A stretch of DNA of 64,000 bases from Niveispirillum lacus (GCF_002251795.1 NZ_NOXU01000018.1:26231-90230), one strand, 5' to 3'. Numbered from the stretch's first letter, positions 18,022-28,603 are shown. Numbers and translations are program-made. Notes: a model not told the origin generated them from the sequence alone.

Positions 18022-18801
18022 CTATCGTCCCTGCCAGCGGGGGGTGCGTTTCTCCAGGAAGGCGGACACGCCCTCCTGCTTGTCGTCGGTTCCCAGCAGG
18101 GCCAGGAAGCGGCGGCGTTCATGCAGCAGATGGTCGCCATGGGTCAGGTCGAAGGCGGTCCGCACGCTGGCCTTGGCCGCTTGCAACGCTACAGGCGCGC
18201 GGCCGGCGATGGTGCGGGCCAGGTCCAGGGCGCGATCCAGTGCCTGGCCGGCCGGCACGCCTTCGCCCACCAGCCCGGCGGCGACGGCGCGGTCCGTGTC
18301 GATCATCTCTCCCGTCAGCACCATGCGCATGGCGAGATTGCGGCCCACCAGCCGGGGCAGGGTGGCGGTGCCGCCGGCCCCGGGCATGATGCCCAGGCTG
18401 CTTTCCGGCTGTCCGAACTGCGCGCCCTCTCCGGCCACTGACAGGTCGCAGCACATCAGCAACTCGCAGCCTGCCCCCAGGCACCACCCCTCCACCGCGG
18501 CGATCAGCGGCTTGGGAAAGTCGCGGATGCGCTCCCAGGCGGCCTGACGCGGCCCGTGCGGCGGGTCGTCGGGGCCCGACGACGCCAGTTCGCGGATGTC
18601 GGCACCGGCCGCGAAGACCTTGGCGTCGCCGGTGATGACCACGGCGCGGATATCGGGATCGGCGGCGGCGGCATCCAGGGCTTTGGCCAGGGCGGTCAGC
18701 AGCGGCGTGGCCAGGGCGTTGCGCCGGTCGGGCCGGTTCAGGCGCAGCAGGCGCACGCCGTCGGACGGCGTCTCGACCAACAGGTCGGGCTTAGGCGTCA
18801 T
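18022..18801 (-). CDS. paaF: PaaF, 2,3-dehydroadipyl-CoA hydratase (enoyl-CoA hydratase)
   Basis: A 259-residue crotonase with AKVFAAGADIREL (oxyanion-hole strand) and GWCLGAGCELLMCCDL. The acid/base Glu lies in FGQPESSLGIMPGAGGTATL and the second Glu is in the LGAGCELLM segment. The Glu pair marks a true hydratase rather than an isomerase. It hydrates 2,3-dehydroadipyl-CoA to 3-hydroxyadipyl-CoA. The ATG at 18801 overlaps the 3' end of paaE by 11 bases; an extra upstream in-frame ATG at 18816 is deeper inside paaE and less likely. Confidence 0.88.
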   Translation of the reverse strand: MTPKPDLLVETPSDGVRLLRLNRPDRRNALATPLLTALAKALDAAAADPDIRAVVITGDAKVFAAGADIRELASSGPDDPPHGPRQAAWERIRDFPKPLIAAVEGWCLGAGCELLMCCDLSVAGEGAQFGQPESSLGIMPGAGGTATLPRLVGRNLAMRMVLTGEMIDTDRAVAAGLVGEGVPAGQALDRALDLARTIAGRAPVALQAAKASVRTAFDLTHGDHLLHERRRFLALLGTDDKQEGVSAFLEKRTPRWQGR

Positions 18802-19867
18802 AATCGACCACCACATCCGCCCCTACCGGTACCGACTGGCAGGTCAGGATGTAGCCGGCCTCGACCTCCGCCGCGGTCAGCCCGTAATTGGCCCCCATCT
18901 CCACCTTGCCGCTGACCAGCTTGCCCCGACAGGTGGCGCAGACGCCGGCCTTGCAGGCATAGGGGGCGGGCACGCCGGCGGCGCGGGCATTCTCCAGGAT
19001 ATTGCCCAGGGCGGGGTCGAAGCTGATGGAACGGCGGCGCCCGTCCAGGACCAGCGTCACCTTGGCGCCCGCCGCTTCCGCTGCGCGGGCGGCCGTGGCG
19101 GCGGCCTGGGCCGCGTCGGGCCGGTCGGCCGTGAAGCGTTCCAGCAGCACCTTGTCGCGCGCCACGCCGCGTTCCAGCAGGCTCTGCTCCACCGCATCCA
19201 TCATCGGGCCGGGGCCGCAGACGAAGAAGGCGGCGATGTCGGCGACGGACACAACCCTTTCCAGCAGCTCCGCGCATTTCGCCCGGTCCAGTCGGCCATT
19301 GAACAGCTCCACCTCCTCTTCCTCATCCTCCAGGAAATGCAGGATGGAGAGCCGGTCGATGAACCGGTCCTTCAGCCCCGCCAGTTCCTCCAGGAAGATG
19401 ATGGAGGCGGTGTCGCGGTTGCCGTAAAGCAGGGTGAAACGGCTTTTCGGCTCGGCTAGCAGCGCCGATTTTAAGAGCGACAGGACGGGGGTGATGCCCG
19501 ATCCGCCGGCGAAGCCGACATAACGGTTGGCGGCTTGCGGATCGAAGGCCCAGGTGAAGGCGCCATGCGGGGGCATCACCTCCATCACCATGCCGGGCTT
19601 CAGCGCTTCATTGGCAAAGCCGGAGAACAGGCCGCCGGCCACGCGCTTGATGGCGACGCGCAGCTCCCCTTCCTGTGGGGCGACGCAGACGGAATAGTTG
19701 CGGCGCACATCCTGGCCCTCCAGGTCGGCCCGCAGGGTCAGGTGCTGGCCCGGCCTGAAGGTAAAAAGGGGCTTCAGCGCGTCGGGCACGTCGAAGCGGA
19801 TGGAGACGGCGTCGGCGGTTTCCCGCCTGACTTCCGCGATGGTGAGGGGATGGAAGCCGGTGGACAT
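18791..19867 (-). CDS. paaE: PaaE, reductase of phenylacetyl-CoA epoxidase
   Basis: A 358-residue reductase with three parts: an FAD domain (RRNYSVCVAP, the FAD-binding RxYS), an NAD(P) domain (FAGGSGITPVLSLLKSALL, and later FFVCGPGPMMDAVEQ), and a C-terminal plant-type [2Fe-2S] ferredoxin domain with CKAGVCATCRGKL and a fourth Cys in ILTCQS. It feeds electrons from NADPH to the PaaAC diiron oxygenase. The ATG at 19867 agrees with the family start (MSTGFHPLTIAEVRRET). Cytoplasmic. Confidence 0.95.
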   Translation of the reverse strand: MSTGFHPLTIAEVRRETADAVSIRFDVPDALKPLFTFRPGQHLTLRADLEGQDVRRNYSVCVAPQEGELRVAIKRVAGGLFSGFANEALKPGMVMEVMPPHGAFTWAFDPQAANRYVGFAGGSGITPVLSLLKSALLAEPKSRFTLLYGNRDTASIIFLEELAGLKDRFIDRLSILHFLEDEEEEVELFNGRLDRAKCAELLERVVSVADIAAFFVCGPGPMMDAVEQSLLERGVARDKVLLERFTADRPDAAQAAATAARAAEAAGAKVTLVLDGRRRSISFDPALGNILENARAAGVPAPYACKAGVCATCRGKLVSGKVEMGANYGLTAAEVEAGYILTCQSVPVGADVVVDYDA

Positions 19868-19886
19868 GGGGCCTCTCGATATCGGC

Positions 19887-20366
19887 TCAATGGCATTTGA
19901 AACGGTCGAACGGTTCCAGGCAGTCCTGACAGCGCCACAGCGCCTTGCAGGGGGTGGAACCGAAGCGGCTGACTTCCGTGGTGCGGGTGGAGCCGCAGCG
20001 GGGACAGGGCGTGGGCAGCTCGGCACCGCGCAGGCGGGTCGCGGCTGCACCGGGTGGCGGCGGGGCGATGCCATAGGCGCGCAGCTTTTCCCGTCCCGCC
20101 TCGCTGATCCAGTCGGTGGTCCAGGGGGGGGACAGCACCGTCTCGACATCCAGATGGCCCAGCCCATGAGCGGCCAGCGTCCGCCGCACCGCCATCTCAA
20201 TGGCCAGGGTGGCGGGGCAGCCCGTGTAGGTGGGGGTCAGCAGCACGGCGGACCTGTCCGCATCCACCCCGCGCACGATGCCCAGGTCGACGATGGAGAC
20301 GGCCGGGATTTCCGGGTCGGGCACCGTGGCCAGCACTTCCATCACGCGGGCGGCATCAATGGCCAT
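19887..20366 (-). CDS. paaD: PaaD, Fe-S maturation-type protein of the phenylacetyl-CoA epoxidase
   Basis: A 159-residue protein with an N-terminal DUF59/MIP18 domain (VPDPEIPAVSIVDLGIVRGV, then TPTYTGCPATLAIE) and a C-terminal zinc-ribbon (CPRCGS...CKALWRCQDC). Members are needed for epoxidase activity and probably help install the metal cluster. The ATG at 20366 gives the usual family start (MAIDAARVMEVLATVPDPE) and lies five bases after the paaC stop. Confidence 0.93.
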   Translation of the reverse strand: MAIDAARVMEVLATVPDPEIPAVSIVDLGIVRGVDADRSAVLLTPTYTGCPATLAIEMAVRRTLAAHGLGHLDVETVLSPPWTTDWISEAGREKLRAYGIAPPPPGAAATRLRGAELPTPCPRCGSTRTTEVSRFGSTPCKALWRCQDCLEPFDRFKCH

Positions 20367-20370
20367 GGCG

Positions 20371-21126
20371 TCACCAGCTGGCGTTGGGGTAGGTGCGCTG
20401 GAGATACTGCATGGGGGCCAGCAGATGGCCCAGATGCTCGCTGTGATGGCCCTTGCGTCCGCCCAGGACAGGGCGATGCGACGGCAGCGGAGGCAGTGTC
20501 GCCTTTGCCAGGGTGCGGGCGATGATGGCGTCGAAGGCGAGGCGCAGCGCCGCCTTGTCGACGGCCAGACCACGGGCCGACAGGCCGGTCTCGATGGCGT
20601 CCATCGCGAACAGTTCGTCCACGAAGCGGGCCATCCATTCCAGCCCCTCGACCATGCGCTGCCGGCTCTCCTGGGTCCCGTCGCCCAGGCGCACCACCCA
20701 GCCGGCGGCCAGGTCGGCATGATAGGCGACCTCCTTCACCGCCTTAGCGGCGATGGCGGCCAGCTGTGCATCCGGGGACGCGGCCAGCTTGTCGAACAGC
20801 AGGCGCTGGTATGTCGAAAACAGGAACTGCCGGGCGATGGTCTGGGCGAAATCGCCATTGGGCTGCTCGACCAGCAGGCAGTTGCGGAAATCCAGCGCGT
20901 CGCGGTGGAAGGCGAGCCGGTCGGCGTCGCGGCCTTCCCCCTCCATCGTGCCGGCATGGCCCAGCAGGTATGTCGCCTGCCCGATCAGGTCCAGCGAGAC
21001 ATTGGCCAGCGACAGGTCGATCTCCAGCGTCGGCGCGTGCCCGCACCATTCGCCCAGGCGCTGGCCCAGCACCAGGCTGTCATCGCCCAGGCGCAGGAGA
21101 TAGTCGAAATAGGCGCGATCGGACAT
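20371..21126 (-). CDS. paaC: PaaC, structural subunit of phenylacetyl-CoA epoxidase
   Basis: A 251-residue helical ferritin-like protein with RLGDDSLVLGQRLGEWCGHA and VKEVAYHADLAAGWVVRLGDG. It forms the AC heterodimer with PaaA but keeps only a vestigial metal site. Length and sequence match the family. It lies between paaB and paaD with gaps of ten and four bases. Confidence 0.95.
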   Translation of the reverse strand: MSDRAYFDYLLRLGDDSLVLGQRLGEWCGHAPTLEIDLSLANVSLDLIGQATYLLGHAGTMEGEGRDADRLAFHRDALDFRNCLLVEQPNGDFAQTIARQFLFSTYQRLLFDKLAASPDAQLAAIAAKAVKEVAYHADLAAGWVVRLGDGTQESRQRMVEGLEWMARFVDELFAMDAIETGLSARGLAVDKAALRLAFDAIIARTLAKATLPPLPSHRPVLGGRKGHHSEHLGHLLAPMQYLQRTYPNASW

Positions 21127-21136
21127 GGGGCGGCCC

Positions 21137-21421
21137 TCAGATATGCTTGATGTGCTCGGGCACGTGATAGAAGGTCGGATGCCGGTAGACCTTGTCGGCC
21201 GCCGGCTCGAACAGCGGGCCGGACTGGGCCGGGTCAGACGCGGTGATGGCGGCCGAGGGCACGACCCACAGGCTCACCCCCTCCATGCGTCTTGTATAGG
21301 TGTCGCGGGCATGGCGCAGGGCCATGTCCGGATCGGCGCCATGGACGGAGCCGACATGCCGGTGCGACAGGCCATTCTTCGACCGGATGAACACTTCCCA
21401 CAGGGGCCAGTGCTGGGACAT
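21137..21421 (-). CDS. paaB: PaaB, bridging subunit of phenylacetyl-CoA epoxidase
   Basis: A 94-residue protein with the family start WPLWEVFIRSKNGLSHRHVG, then SVHGADPDMALRHARDTYTR and the C-terminal HPTFYHVPEHIKHI. PaaB joins AC heterodimers and is required for activity with the reductase. The second gene of the operon, 80 bases after paaA. Confidence 0.96.
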   Translation of the reverse strand: MSQHWPLWEVFIRSKNGLSHRHVGSVHGADPDMALRHARDTYTRRMEGVSLWVVPSAAITASDPAQSGPLFEPAADKVYRHPTFYHVPEHIKHI

Positions 21422-21501
21422 GGTTTGATCCTTTTTGCTGTTCCCTCAAGCGCCGGGCCGGCAGTCGCCGGCCTGCGCCGGTCATGGACAATGACTGGCG
21501 G

Positions 21502-22482
<981 letters not shown>

Positions 22483-22508
22483 GGGGGCCTCTCGCTGTTC
22501 GTGGGGGT

Positions 22509-22537
22509 AGAATATAATAGACCGACCAGACGGTCAA
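22509..22537 (-). promoter_or_regulatory. paaA promoter with TetR/PaaR-type operator
   Basis: Read on the minus strand, TTGACC (22537-22532) and TATTCT (22514-22509) form -35 and -10 boxes 17 bases apart. The spacer and -35 carry an imperfect palindrome at 22520-22535, GACCG-N6-CGGTC, in which several inner bases are also symmetric. A repressor bound there would block RNA polymerase. The GACCG/CGGTC arms recur at 25711-25734 between paaH and paaG. Confidence 0.6.
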
Positions 22538-22585
22538 TTAATTATGTGCAGCTTTCGGGGACTTTCTGGTGCGGCAAGGCCTTGA

Positions 22586-23794
22586 TCACACCCGTTCCAG
22601 CGCCAGCGCGATACCCTGGCCCAAGCCGATGCACATGGTGCACAGCGCCCGCCGTGCACCCCGGCGCTGCAATTCCTCCGTCGCCGTGATCACCAGCCGC
22701 GCGCCGGACATGCCCAGCGGATGGCCCAGCGCGATGGCGCCACCATTGGGGTTCATATGCTCGGCATTGTCGGGCAGGCCCAGCTGGCGCAGCACGGCCA
22801 GGCCCTGGGCGGCGAAGGCTTCGTTCAGCTCAACCACGTCGATATCACCGATGGACAGGCCCAGCCGGTCCAGCAGTGCTGTGGTGGCCGGCGCAGGCCC
22901 GATGCCCATGATGCGCGGCGGCACGCCGGCTGTGGCCATGCCCAGCACGCGGGCGCGCGGAACGAGGCCGTAGCGCTCCACGGCAGCGGCCGAGGCTACG
23001 ATCAGGGCCGCAGCACCATCATTGACGCCCGACGCGTTGCCGGCCGTCACCGTGCCGCCTGGCCGGACGATGGGCTTCAGCCCGGCCAACGCCTCCAGGC
23101 TGGTGGCACGGGGGTGCTCGTCCTGATCGACGACCAGCGGGGCGCCCTTGCGCTGCGGGATGGTGACGGGCGTGATCTCCGCGCCCAGGCGGCCATTGGC
23201 CTGGGCGACGGCGGCGCGGGCCTGGCTGCGGACGGCGAACGCATCCTGGTCGGTGCGGGAGATGGCGAAATCGTTGGCCACGTTCTCCGCCGTCTCAGGC
23301 ATGCTGTCGGTGCCGAATTCCTTGTGCATCAGCGGGTTGACGAAGCGCCAGCCGATGGTGGTGTCGAAGATCCGCGCCTCGCGGGAAAAGGCGCTGTCGG
23401 CCTTGCCCTGGACGAAGGGTGCGCGGCTCATGCTCTCCACACCGCCGGCCAGGATCAGGTCGGCCTCGCCTGCCCTGATGGCGCGGGCGGCGATGCCCAC
23501 GGCATCCAGGCCGGACCCGCAGAGCCGGTTGACGGTGGTGCCCGGCGCTTCCGCGCCCAATCCGGCCAGCAGTGCCGCCATGCGGGCCACGTTGCGGTTA
23601 TCCTCCCCGGCCTGATTGGCGCAGCCCAGGATCACATCATCGAAGCGGGCTCCGGCCAGGGCAGGGGACCGCGCCAGCAGCGCCTTGATGGGGATGGCGG
23701 CCAGATCGTCAGGGCGGACGGGGGCCAGTACCCCGGCATAGCGGCCGATGGGCGTGCGCAGCCCATCACAGATGAAGGCGTCGGCCATATTCAT
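22586..23794 (-). CDS. paaJ: PaaJ, 3-oxoadipyl-CoA/3-oxo-5,6-dehydrosuberyl-CoA thiolase
   Basis: A 402-residue thiolase. The acylated Cys lies in [20 protein letters not shown], the catalytic His in [17 protein letters not shown], and the second Cys in [20 protein letters not shown]. It carries out the two thiolytic steps that release acetyl-CoA and succinyl-CoA at the end of the pathway. The start overlaps the paaI stop (ATGA), so paaH, paaI and paaJ form one operon. Confidence 0.92.
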   Translation of the reverse strand: MNMADAFICDGLRTPIGRYAGVLAPVRPDDLAAIPIKALLARSPALAGARFDDVILGCANQAGEDNRNVARMAALLAGLGAEAPGTTVNRLCGSGLDAVGIAARAIRAGEADLILAGGVESMSRAPFVQGKADSAFSREARIFDTTIGWRFVNPLMHKEFGTDSMPETAENVANDFAISRTDQDAFAVRSQARAAVAQANGRLGAEITPVTIPQRKGAPLVVDQDEHPRATSLEALAGLKPIVRPGGTVTAGNASGVNDGAAALIVASAAAVERYGLVPRARVLGMATAGVPPRIMGIGPAPATTALLDRLGLSIGDIDVVELNEAFAAQGLAVLRQLGLPDNAEHMNPNGGAIALGHPLGMSGARLVITATEELQRRGARRALCTMCIGLGQGIALALERV

Positions 23795-24216
23795 GCTTCC
23801 TCTTGGATGACGGGGCCGCCGATGGTGCGCGACAGGCCCTGGAATTCCGCGATGACGCGCCCGTCCCGGGTATGGACGCTGACGTTGTAGACGCCGCTGC
23901 GCCCGGCCACGGCCGCCTCCCGCGCTTCGGCCACCAGCACGTCTTTGCCATAGGCCGGGGCCAGATAGGCGATGGAGGCCTGGGCGCCCACGGCGGCCTG
24001 ATTGCGGCTGTTGCAGGCATAGGCGAAGGCCGTGTCGGCCAGGGCGAAGATCATGCCGCCATGGGCCATGCCATGGCCGTTCAGCATGTCGGGCCGCAGC
24101 GCCATGGACAGCCTTGAATAGCCTTCGCCCGCCTCCTCAATCCGGATGCCCCAGGCGGGCCCGGTGCCCTCGCGCGACAGCATGGTTTCGGCGATCTGGC
24201 GGGTACGGTCACTCAT
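23791..24216 (-). CDS. paaI: PaaI, hot-dog-fold acyl-CoA thioesterase
   Basis: A 141-residue hot-dog-fold thioesterase. [20 protein letters not shown] carries the conserved Asn/His and Asp region, preceded by [29 protein letters not shown] ends the domain. It hydrolyses ring-hydroxylated or stalled CoA esters of the pathway. Overlaps paaH upstream by eight bases. Confidence 0.93.
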   Translation of the reverse strand: MSDRTRQIAETMLSREGTGPAWGIRIEEAGEGYSRLSMALRPDMLNGHGMAHGGMIFALADTAFAYACNSRNQAAVGAQASIAYLAPAYGKDVLVAEAREAAVAGRSGVYNVSVHTRDGRVIAEFQGLSRTIGGPVIQEEA

Positions 24217-25672
24217 GGGGCAATCCTTCGCTGGGCAGGTACATGTCGTCGCCAGTGGCCGCCGCCAGATTGGCGAGCACTTGGCGGACCCACGCGGGGC
24301 CGGCCTGATCGACCCAGGCCAGCGGCCCCTGCGGATGGTTGGCGCCGTGGATCATGGCGGCGTCGATGCCGGCATGATCAGCAACCCGGTCATGGGCGGC
24401 ATCGGCTGCACAATTGGCCAGTTGCGCCAAGGTGCGCAGGACCAGCCCGCCGGGCCGGTCGGGCAGCACCAGCGCGTCCTTGCCCAGGGCCTGAGCGAAA
24501 CCGGCAAAGGCGGTGCGGGCCGCAAAGTCTTGCGGGTCAGCCAGACTGGCGACCAGGGCCGAGGCACTGGCGAAATCGCGTGCCGTGTCCAGCATGATGC
24601 GCGTTCGACCATCCTCGGCGGCCAAGGCGGCGGCCGTGCGACCGTCACCTAGACGCAGCAAGACGCCATCGATCAGGATGGTATCGGCGGGCAGTGCAAC
24701 GTCATCCGCAGCCTCCAACTCGGCGGCACGCAGCGCCGCCAGACCCTCGCCGAAGCACAAAAGGCCAGGACGGGGGGCGGTTGGTTCCAGGGCAATGATG
24801 GGCTTCGTCCCCGCCATGAACACACCACTGCCGGTTTTGCGGCCCAGGTTCCCGGCATTGACCAACGCCTTCTGTACGTCCTGTGGGCGGAAGCGGGTCT
24901 TGCCAGCATAGGCGCTGTAAACCGAGCTGGCGACGGCATAATTGACGTCATGGCCGATCAGGTCCGCCAGTTCCAACGGCCCCATGCGGAAACCGCCCGC
25001 CGCCTTTAGTGCATGGTCGATGCTGGCCGCATCCAGCTCCTCACCCAGGGCCAGGAACCCCTCCGCATAATAGGGACGGGCCACCCGGTTGACGATGAAG
25101 CCAGGCACGTCGGCGGCCTGCACGGGCACCTTGCCCCACCGGCGCATCAGGTCGACGAGGATCGGGCCCAGCCCAGTCGCGTTGTCGCGTATGGTCACCA
25201 CCTCCACCAGTTTCATCACCGGGGCGGGGTTGAAGAAATGCAGGCCGACGAACCGCTCCGGCCGCTCCAGACTAATAGCTAGGCTGGAGATCGGCAGCGA
25301 GGAGGTGTTTGAGGCGATGACGGCCTCGGCTCCGAGCACCTTCTCCAGCCGCGCGAATAGGGCCGCCTTGGGTGCTGTCTGCTCCACGATCGCCTCCACC
25401 ACCAGGACGCAGGGGGCAAGGTCGGCGATATCCTCGCTTAGGGTCAGGCGGGCGCGGATGGCCCCGGCTGCCGCCTCCGTCAATGTGCCGCGCCTCACCT
25501 GGCCGGCCAGCGAGGCATCGATGATGCCGCGCCCCCTCTCCAGCGCCGAAGCACCGACGTCAAGCAGCACCACACGGTGGCCGGCGGCCGCCGCGACCTC
25601 TGCGATGCCGGCACCCATGGCACCCGCACCGACGACGCCCACGGGCGTCCCTGTTTCCAGAATGGTTCGCAT
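24209..25672 (-). CDS. paaH: PaaH, 3-hydroxyadipyl-CoA dehydrogenase
   Basis: A 487-residue 3-hydroxyacyl-CoA dehydrogenase. The N-terminal NAD domain has VGVVGAGAMGAGIAEVAAAA, then SNTSSLPISSLAISLERPER and VGLHFFNPAPVMKLVEVV, with the catalytic His in FFNPAPVMKL. Two 3HCDH C-terminal domains follow (PGFIVNRVARPYYAEGFLAL, then GPLELADLIGHDVNYAV). It oxidises (S)-3-hydroxyadipyl-CoA. Divergent from paaG with a 100-base shared promoter region. Confidence 0.93.
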   Translation of the reverse strand: MRTILETGTPVGVVGAGAMGAGIAEVAAAAGHRVVLLDVGASALERGRGIIDASLAGQVRRGTLTEAAAGAIRARLTLSEDIADLAPCVLVVEAIVEQTAPKAALFARLEKVLGAEAVIASNTSSLPISSLAISLERPERFVGLHFFNPAPVMKLVEVVTIRDNATGLGPILVDLMRRWGKVPVQAADVPGFIVNRVARPYYAEGFLALGEELDAASIDHALKAAGGFRMGPLELADLIGHDVNYAVASSVYSAYAGKTRFRPQDVQKALVNAGNLGRKTGSGVFMAGTKPIIALEPTAPRPGLLCFGEGLAALRAAELEAADDVALPADTILIDGVLLRLGDGRTAAALAAEDGRTRIMLDTARDFASASALVASLADPQDFAARTAFAGFAQALGKDALVLPDRPGGLVLRTLAQLANCAADAAHDRVADHAGIDAAMIHGANHPQGPLAWVDQAGPAWVRQVLANLAAATGDDMYLPSEGLPHE

Positions 25673-25710
25673 GACTGACAGCTAAACCTCCGAATTAAGG
25701 GCTTGTCAAT

Positions 25711-25734
25711 AATAGATTGACCGGTCATTCTATT
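25711..25734. promoter_or_regulatory. Palindromic operator between paaH and paaG
   Basis: A 24-base inverted repeat with 22 symmetric positions: arms AATAGA and TCTATT around the core TGACCGGTCA. It sits midway between the divergent paaH and paaG starts, so one site could control both operons. The GACC/GGTC core resembles the arms of the palindrome before paaA. A TTGTCA at 25703 could be the -35 box of the paaG promoter. Confidence 0.65.
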
Positions 25735-25772
25735 AAACACGGCAGGAACGGCCTGCCGCTCGGGGAAGATGC

Positions 25773-26567
25773 ATGCCCATGTTCGAGACCATCCTGTTCA
25801 ATATCAATGCCGGCGTAGCGCGGCTGACGCTGAACCGTCCTGACCGGCTGAACAGCTTCACGGTGCGGATGCATGCGGAAGTGGCGGCGGCTTTGGATGA
25901 GGTGGAGAAGCCGGGTGCCGCCCGCGTCCTGGTGCTGACGGGTGCCGGGCGCGGCTTCTGCGCCGGCCAGGATCTGTCCGACCGGGCCGTGTCACCGGGT
26001 GGCGATGGGGTTGATCTGGGCCTGTCGCTGGAGAACCGCTATAACCCGCTGATCCGCCGCCTGTCGGCCCTGCCCCTACCGGTGATCTGCGCCGTCAATG
26101 GCGTGGCAGCGGGGGCAGGGGCCAATATCTCGCTCGCCTGCGACCTCGTCATCGCGGCGCGGTCGGCCAAGTTCATCCAGCCCTTCGCCAATATCGGCCT
26201 GGTGCCCGACAGCGGCGGCACCTGGACCCTGCCGCGTCATGTTGGCCAGGCCCGCGCCTTGGGTTTGGCGCTGACCGGCACGCCGCTGCCCGCCGAACAG
26301 GCCAAGGAATGGGGCCTGATCTGGGACGTGGCGGATGATACGGAGTTGGCCGCCACCGTCGATGCGCTGGCCGCCCGCCTAGCCCAGGCGCCGACGCAAG
26401 GTCTGGCCCGCATCAAGCAGGCCATCCGCGCCGGCTGGTCCGTGCCACTGGACCAGCAGCTCGACGTGGAGCGTGACCATCAGCGTGCGCTAGGCCACAC
26501 CGACGATTACCGGGAGGGCGTGGCCGCCTTCCTGGAAAAGCGCCAGCCGCGCTTCACGGGACAATAA
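25773..26567 (+). CDS. paaG: PaaG, 1,2-epoxyphenylacetyl-CoA isomerase
   Basis: A 264-residue crotonase with GRGFCAGQDLSDRAVSPGGD and ICAVNGVAAGAGANISLACD (oxyanion loops). The FANIGLVPDSGGTWTLPRHV segment has Asp rather than Glu, the feature that marks isomerases such as PaaG. It converts the epoxide to the seven-membered oxepin-CoA. It lies 20 bases before paaZ in one operon. Confidence 0.94.
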   Translation: MPMFETILFNINAGVARLTLNRPDRLNSFTVRMHAEVAAALDEVEKPGAARVLVLTGAGRGFCAGQDLSDRAVSPGGDGVDLGLSLENRYNPLIRRLSALPLPVICAVNGVAAGAGANISLACDLVIAARSAKFIQPFANIGLVPDSGGTWTLPRHVGQARALGLALTGTPLPAEQAKEWGLIWDVADDTELAATVDALAARLAQAPTQGLARIKQAIRAGWSVPLDQQLDVERDHQRALGHTDDYREGVAAFLEKRQPRFTGQ

Positions 26568-26587
26568 GTTTTTCGGGAGCACATGAC

Positions 26588-28603
26588 ATGTCGATTTTGA
26601 GCAATTACGCACTGGACCAGTGGGTACAGGTGCAAACTGGGCTGGTTTCCATCCCGTCGGCCCTGGACGCAAGCACCGTGGCGCAGACAGGCAGCCAGGG
26701 GCTGGATTTCGCCTCCATGCTGCAACATGCCCGCAGCGTCGGCGGCCCGGCCCTGCGCGCCATGACCTTCCATGAGCGTGCACGCCTGTTGAAGGGTCTG
26801 GCCGAAGCCATCATGGCGCGCAGGGAGGAACTGTACGCGCTGGCCACCCATACCGGTGCCACCCGCGCCGACAACTGGATCGATATCGAGGGCGGGGCCG
26901 GCACGCTGTTCGCCTATGCCTCCAAAGGGCGGCGGGAATTGCCCAATGCCCGCATCCTGATCGATGGCGATACGGAGGTGCTGTCCAAGCGCGGCGGCTT
27001 CATCGGCCAGCATGTCTACATGCCTTTGCAGGGTGTGGCCGTGCATATCAACGCCTTCAATTTCCCCGTCTGGGGCATGCTGGAAAAGCTGGCGCCCACC
27101 CTGCTGGCGGGCGTGCCGGCCATCGTGAAGCCGGGCACGGCCACGGCCTACGTCACCGAGGCCGCCTTCCGCGTGATGATCGCGACGGGGCTGCTGCCGG
27201 CCGGTGCCCTGCAGCTTATCGTGGGCGCCACCGGCGATTTGTTCGACCATCTGACGGGCCAGGACGTGGTGTCCTTCACCGGTTCCGCCCAGACGGCGGC
27301 CAAGCTTCAGAGCCATCCCGTCATCGCGCGCGAGGGCGTGCGGTTTGTGGCCGAACGCGATAGCCTGAACGCCGCCATCCTCGGCCCCGACGCCACCACT
27401 GGCAGCCCGGAATTCGCGCTGTTCGTGAAGGAGGTGGTGCGGGAGATGACGGTGAAGGCCGGGCAGAAATGCACCGCCATCCGCCGCGCCCTGGTGCCTG
27501 CCTCCCTGATCGATGAGGTGCAGGCCGCATTGAAGGCCGCCCTTGCCAAGGTCGTGGTGGGTGACCCCGCCCGTGAAGGCGTGACCATGGGGGCCCTGGT
27601 CGGTTCCGCGCAGCTGGCCGATGTGCGCGAAAAGATTGCAATGCTGTCGCAGGAGGCGTGGATGGTCCATGGTGATGGCGAACCGGTGGTGAATACCGAT
27701 GAGCGCGGGGCCTTCATTGCGCCCGTTCTGCTGCGCACCGACGATCCGGACAACGCCGACCTGCTGCATGAAGTAGAGGCGTTCGGGCCAGTGGCGACCC
27801 TGATGCCTTATCGGGATCTGGCGCATGCCGTTACGCTGGCCAATCGCGGCAAGGGTTCGCTGGCCCTGTCCATCGTCACCCATGACCCTGGCGTTGCCAC
27901 CGACCTGTTGCTGGGCCTGGGGTCCTTCCATGGCCGTATCCACATCCTGAACCGCGACTGCGCCAGGGAAAGCACGGGCCATGGCTCTCCCCTGCCGGTG
28001 CTGGTGCATGGCGGCCCGGGTCGCGCCGGCGGTGGGGAGGAGATGGGCGGTATCCGTGGCGTGAAGCATTACATGCAGCGCACGGCGCTGCAGGGCTCCC
28101 CCGACATGCTGTCTGCGGTTACGGGCACTTGGCTGACGGGCAGCAGCCGGCGAGAAGGGGAGGTGCATCCCTTCCGCCTGCGCTTCGGGGAACTGCCCAT
28201 CGGCTATACCAAGAAGACGGCGGCGCGCACCATCACGCTGGAGGATATTGAGCATTTCGCCCAATTCACCGGAGATACCTTCTATGCCCACATGGATGAG
28301 GAGGCGGCCAAGGCCAGCCCGATCTTCGGCGGACGGGTGGCGCATGGCTACCTGATCCTGTCCTTTGCCGCCGGCCTGTTCGTCGATCCGGCGCCGGGTC
28401 CCGTCCTGGCCAATTACGGGCTGGAAAGCCTGCGCTTCATCAAGCCGGTGAAGCCCGGCGACAGCATCCAGGCGGCCCTGACGGCGAAGGAGAAGAGCGC
28501 CAAGACGCCGGAGATGGGCGAGGTGCGCTGGAACGTCGCCGTGGCCAACCAGGATGGTGAGTTGGTGGCGACATATGACCTGCTGACCATGAATGCGGTC
28601 TGA
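26588..28603 (+). CDS. paaZ: PaaZ, oxepin-CoA hydrolase / semialdehyde dehydrogenase
   Basis: A 671-residue fusion. Residues ~1-520 form an aldehyde dehydrogenase with NAFNFPVWGMLEKLAPTLLA and the catalytic Cys in VKAGQKCTAIRRALVP. Residues ~540-670 form an MaoC-like R-hydratase (FAQFTGDTFYAHMDEEAAKA, then RVAHGYLILSFAAGLFV). The MaoC part opens the oxepin ring and the ALDH part oxidises the resulting semialdehyde to 3-oxo-5,6-dehydrosuberyl-CoA. Full length, with both active sites present. Confidence 0.96.
   Translation: MSILSNYALDQWVQVQTGLVSIPSALDASTVAQTGSQGLDFASMLQHARSVGGPALRAMTFHERARLLKGLAEAIMARREELYALATHTGATRADNWIDIEGGAGTLFAYASKGRRELPNARILIDGDTEVLSKRGGFIGQHVYMPLQGVAVHINAFNFPVWGMLEKLAPTLLAGVPAIVKPGTATAYVTEAAFRVMIATGLLPAGALQLIVGATGDLFDHLTGQDVVSFTGSAQTAAKLQSHPVIAREGVRFVAERDSLNAAILGPDATTGSPEFALFVKEVVREMTVKAGQKCTAIRRALVPASLIDEVQAALKAALAKVVVGDPAREGVTMGALVGSAQLADVREKIAMLSQEAWMVHGDGEPVVNTDERGAFIAPVLLRTDDPDNADLLHEVEAFGPVATLMPYRDLAHAVTLANRGKGSLALSIVTHDPGVATDLLLGLGSFHGRIHILNRDCARESTGHGSPLPVLVHGGPGRAGGGEEMGGIRGVKHYMQRTALQGSPDMLSAVTGTWLTGSSRREGEVHPFRLRFGELPIGYTKKTAARTITLEDIEHFAQFTGDTFYAHMDEEAAKASPIFGGRVAHGYLILSFAAGLFVDPAPGPVLANYGLESLRFIKPVKPGDSIQAALTAKEKSAKTPEMGEVRWNVAVANQDGELVATYDLLTMNAV

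Noticed and set aside
26507..28345. 612-codon open frame on the minus strand across paaZ
   Set aside because: It is antisense to an unmistakable PaaZ coding sequence; the long frame results from GC-rich codon bias.
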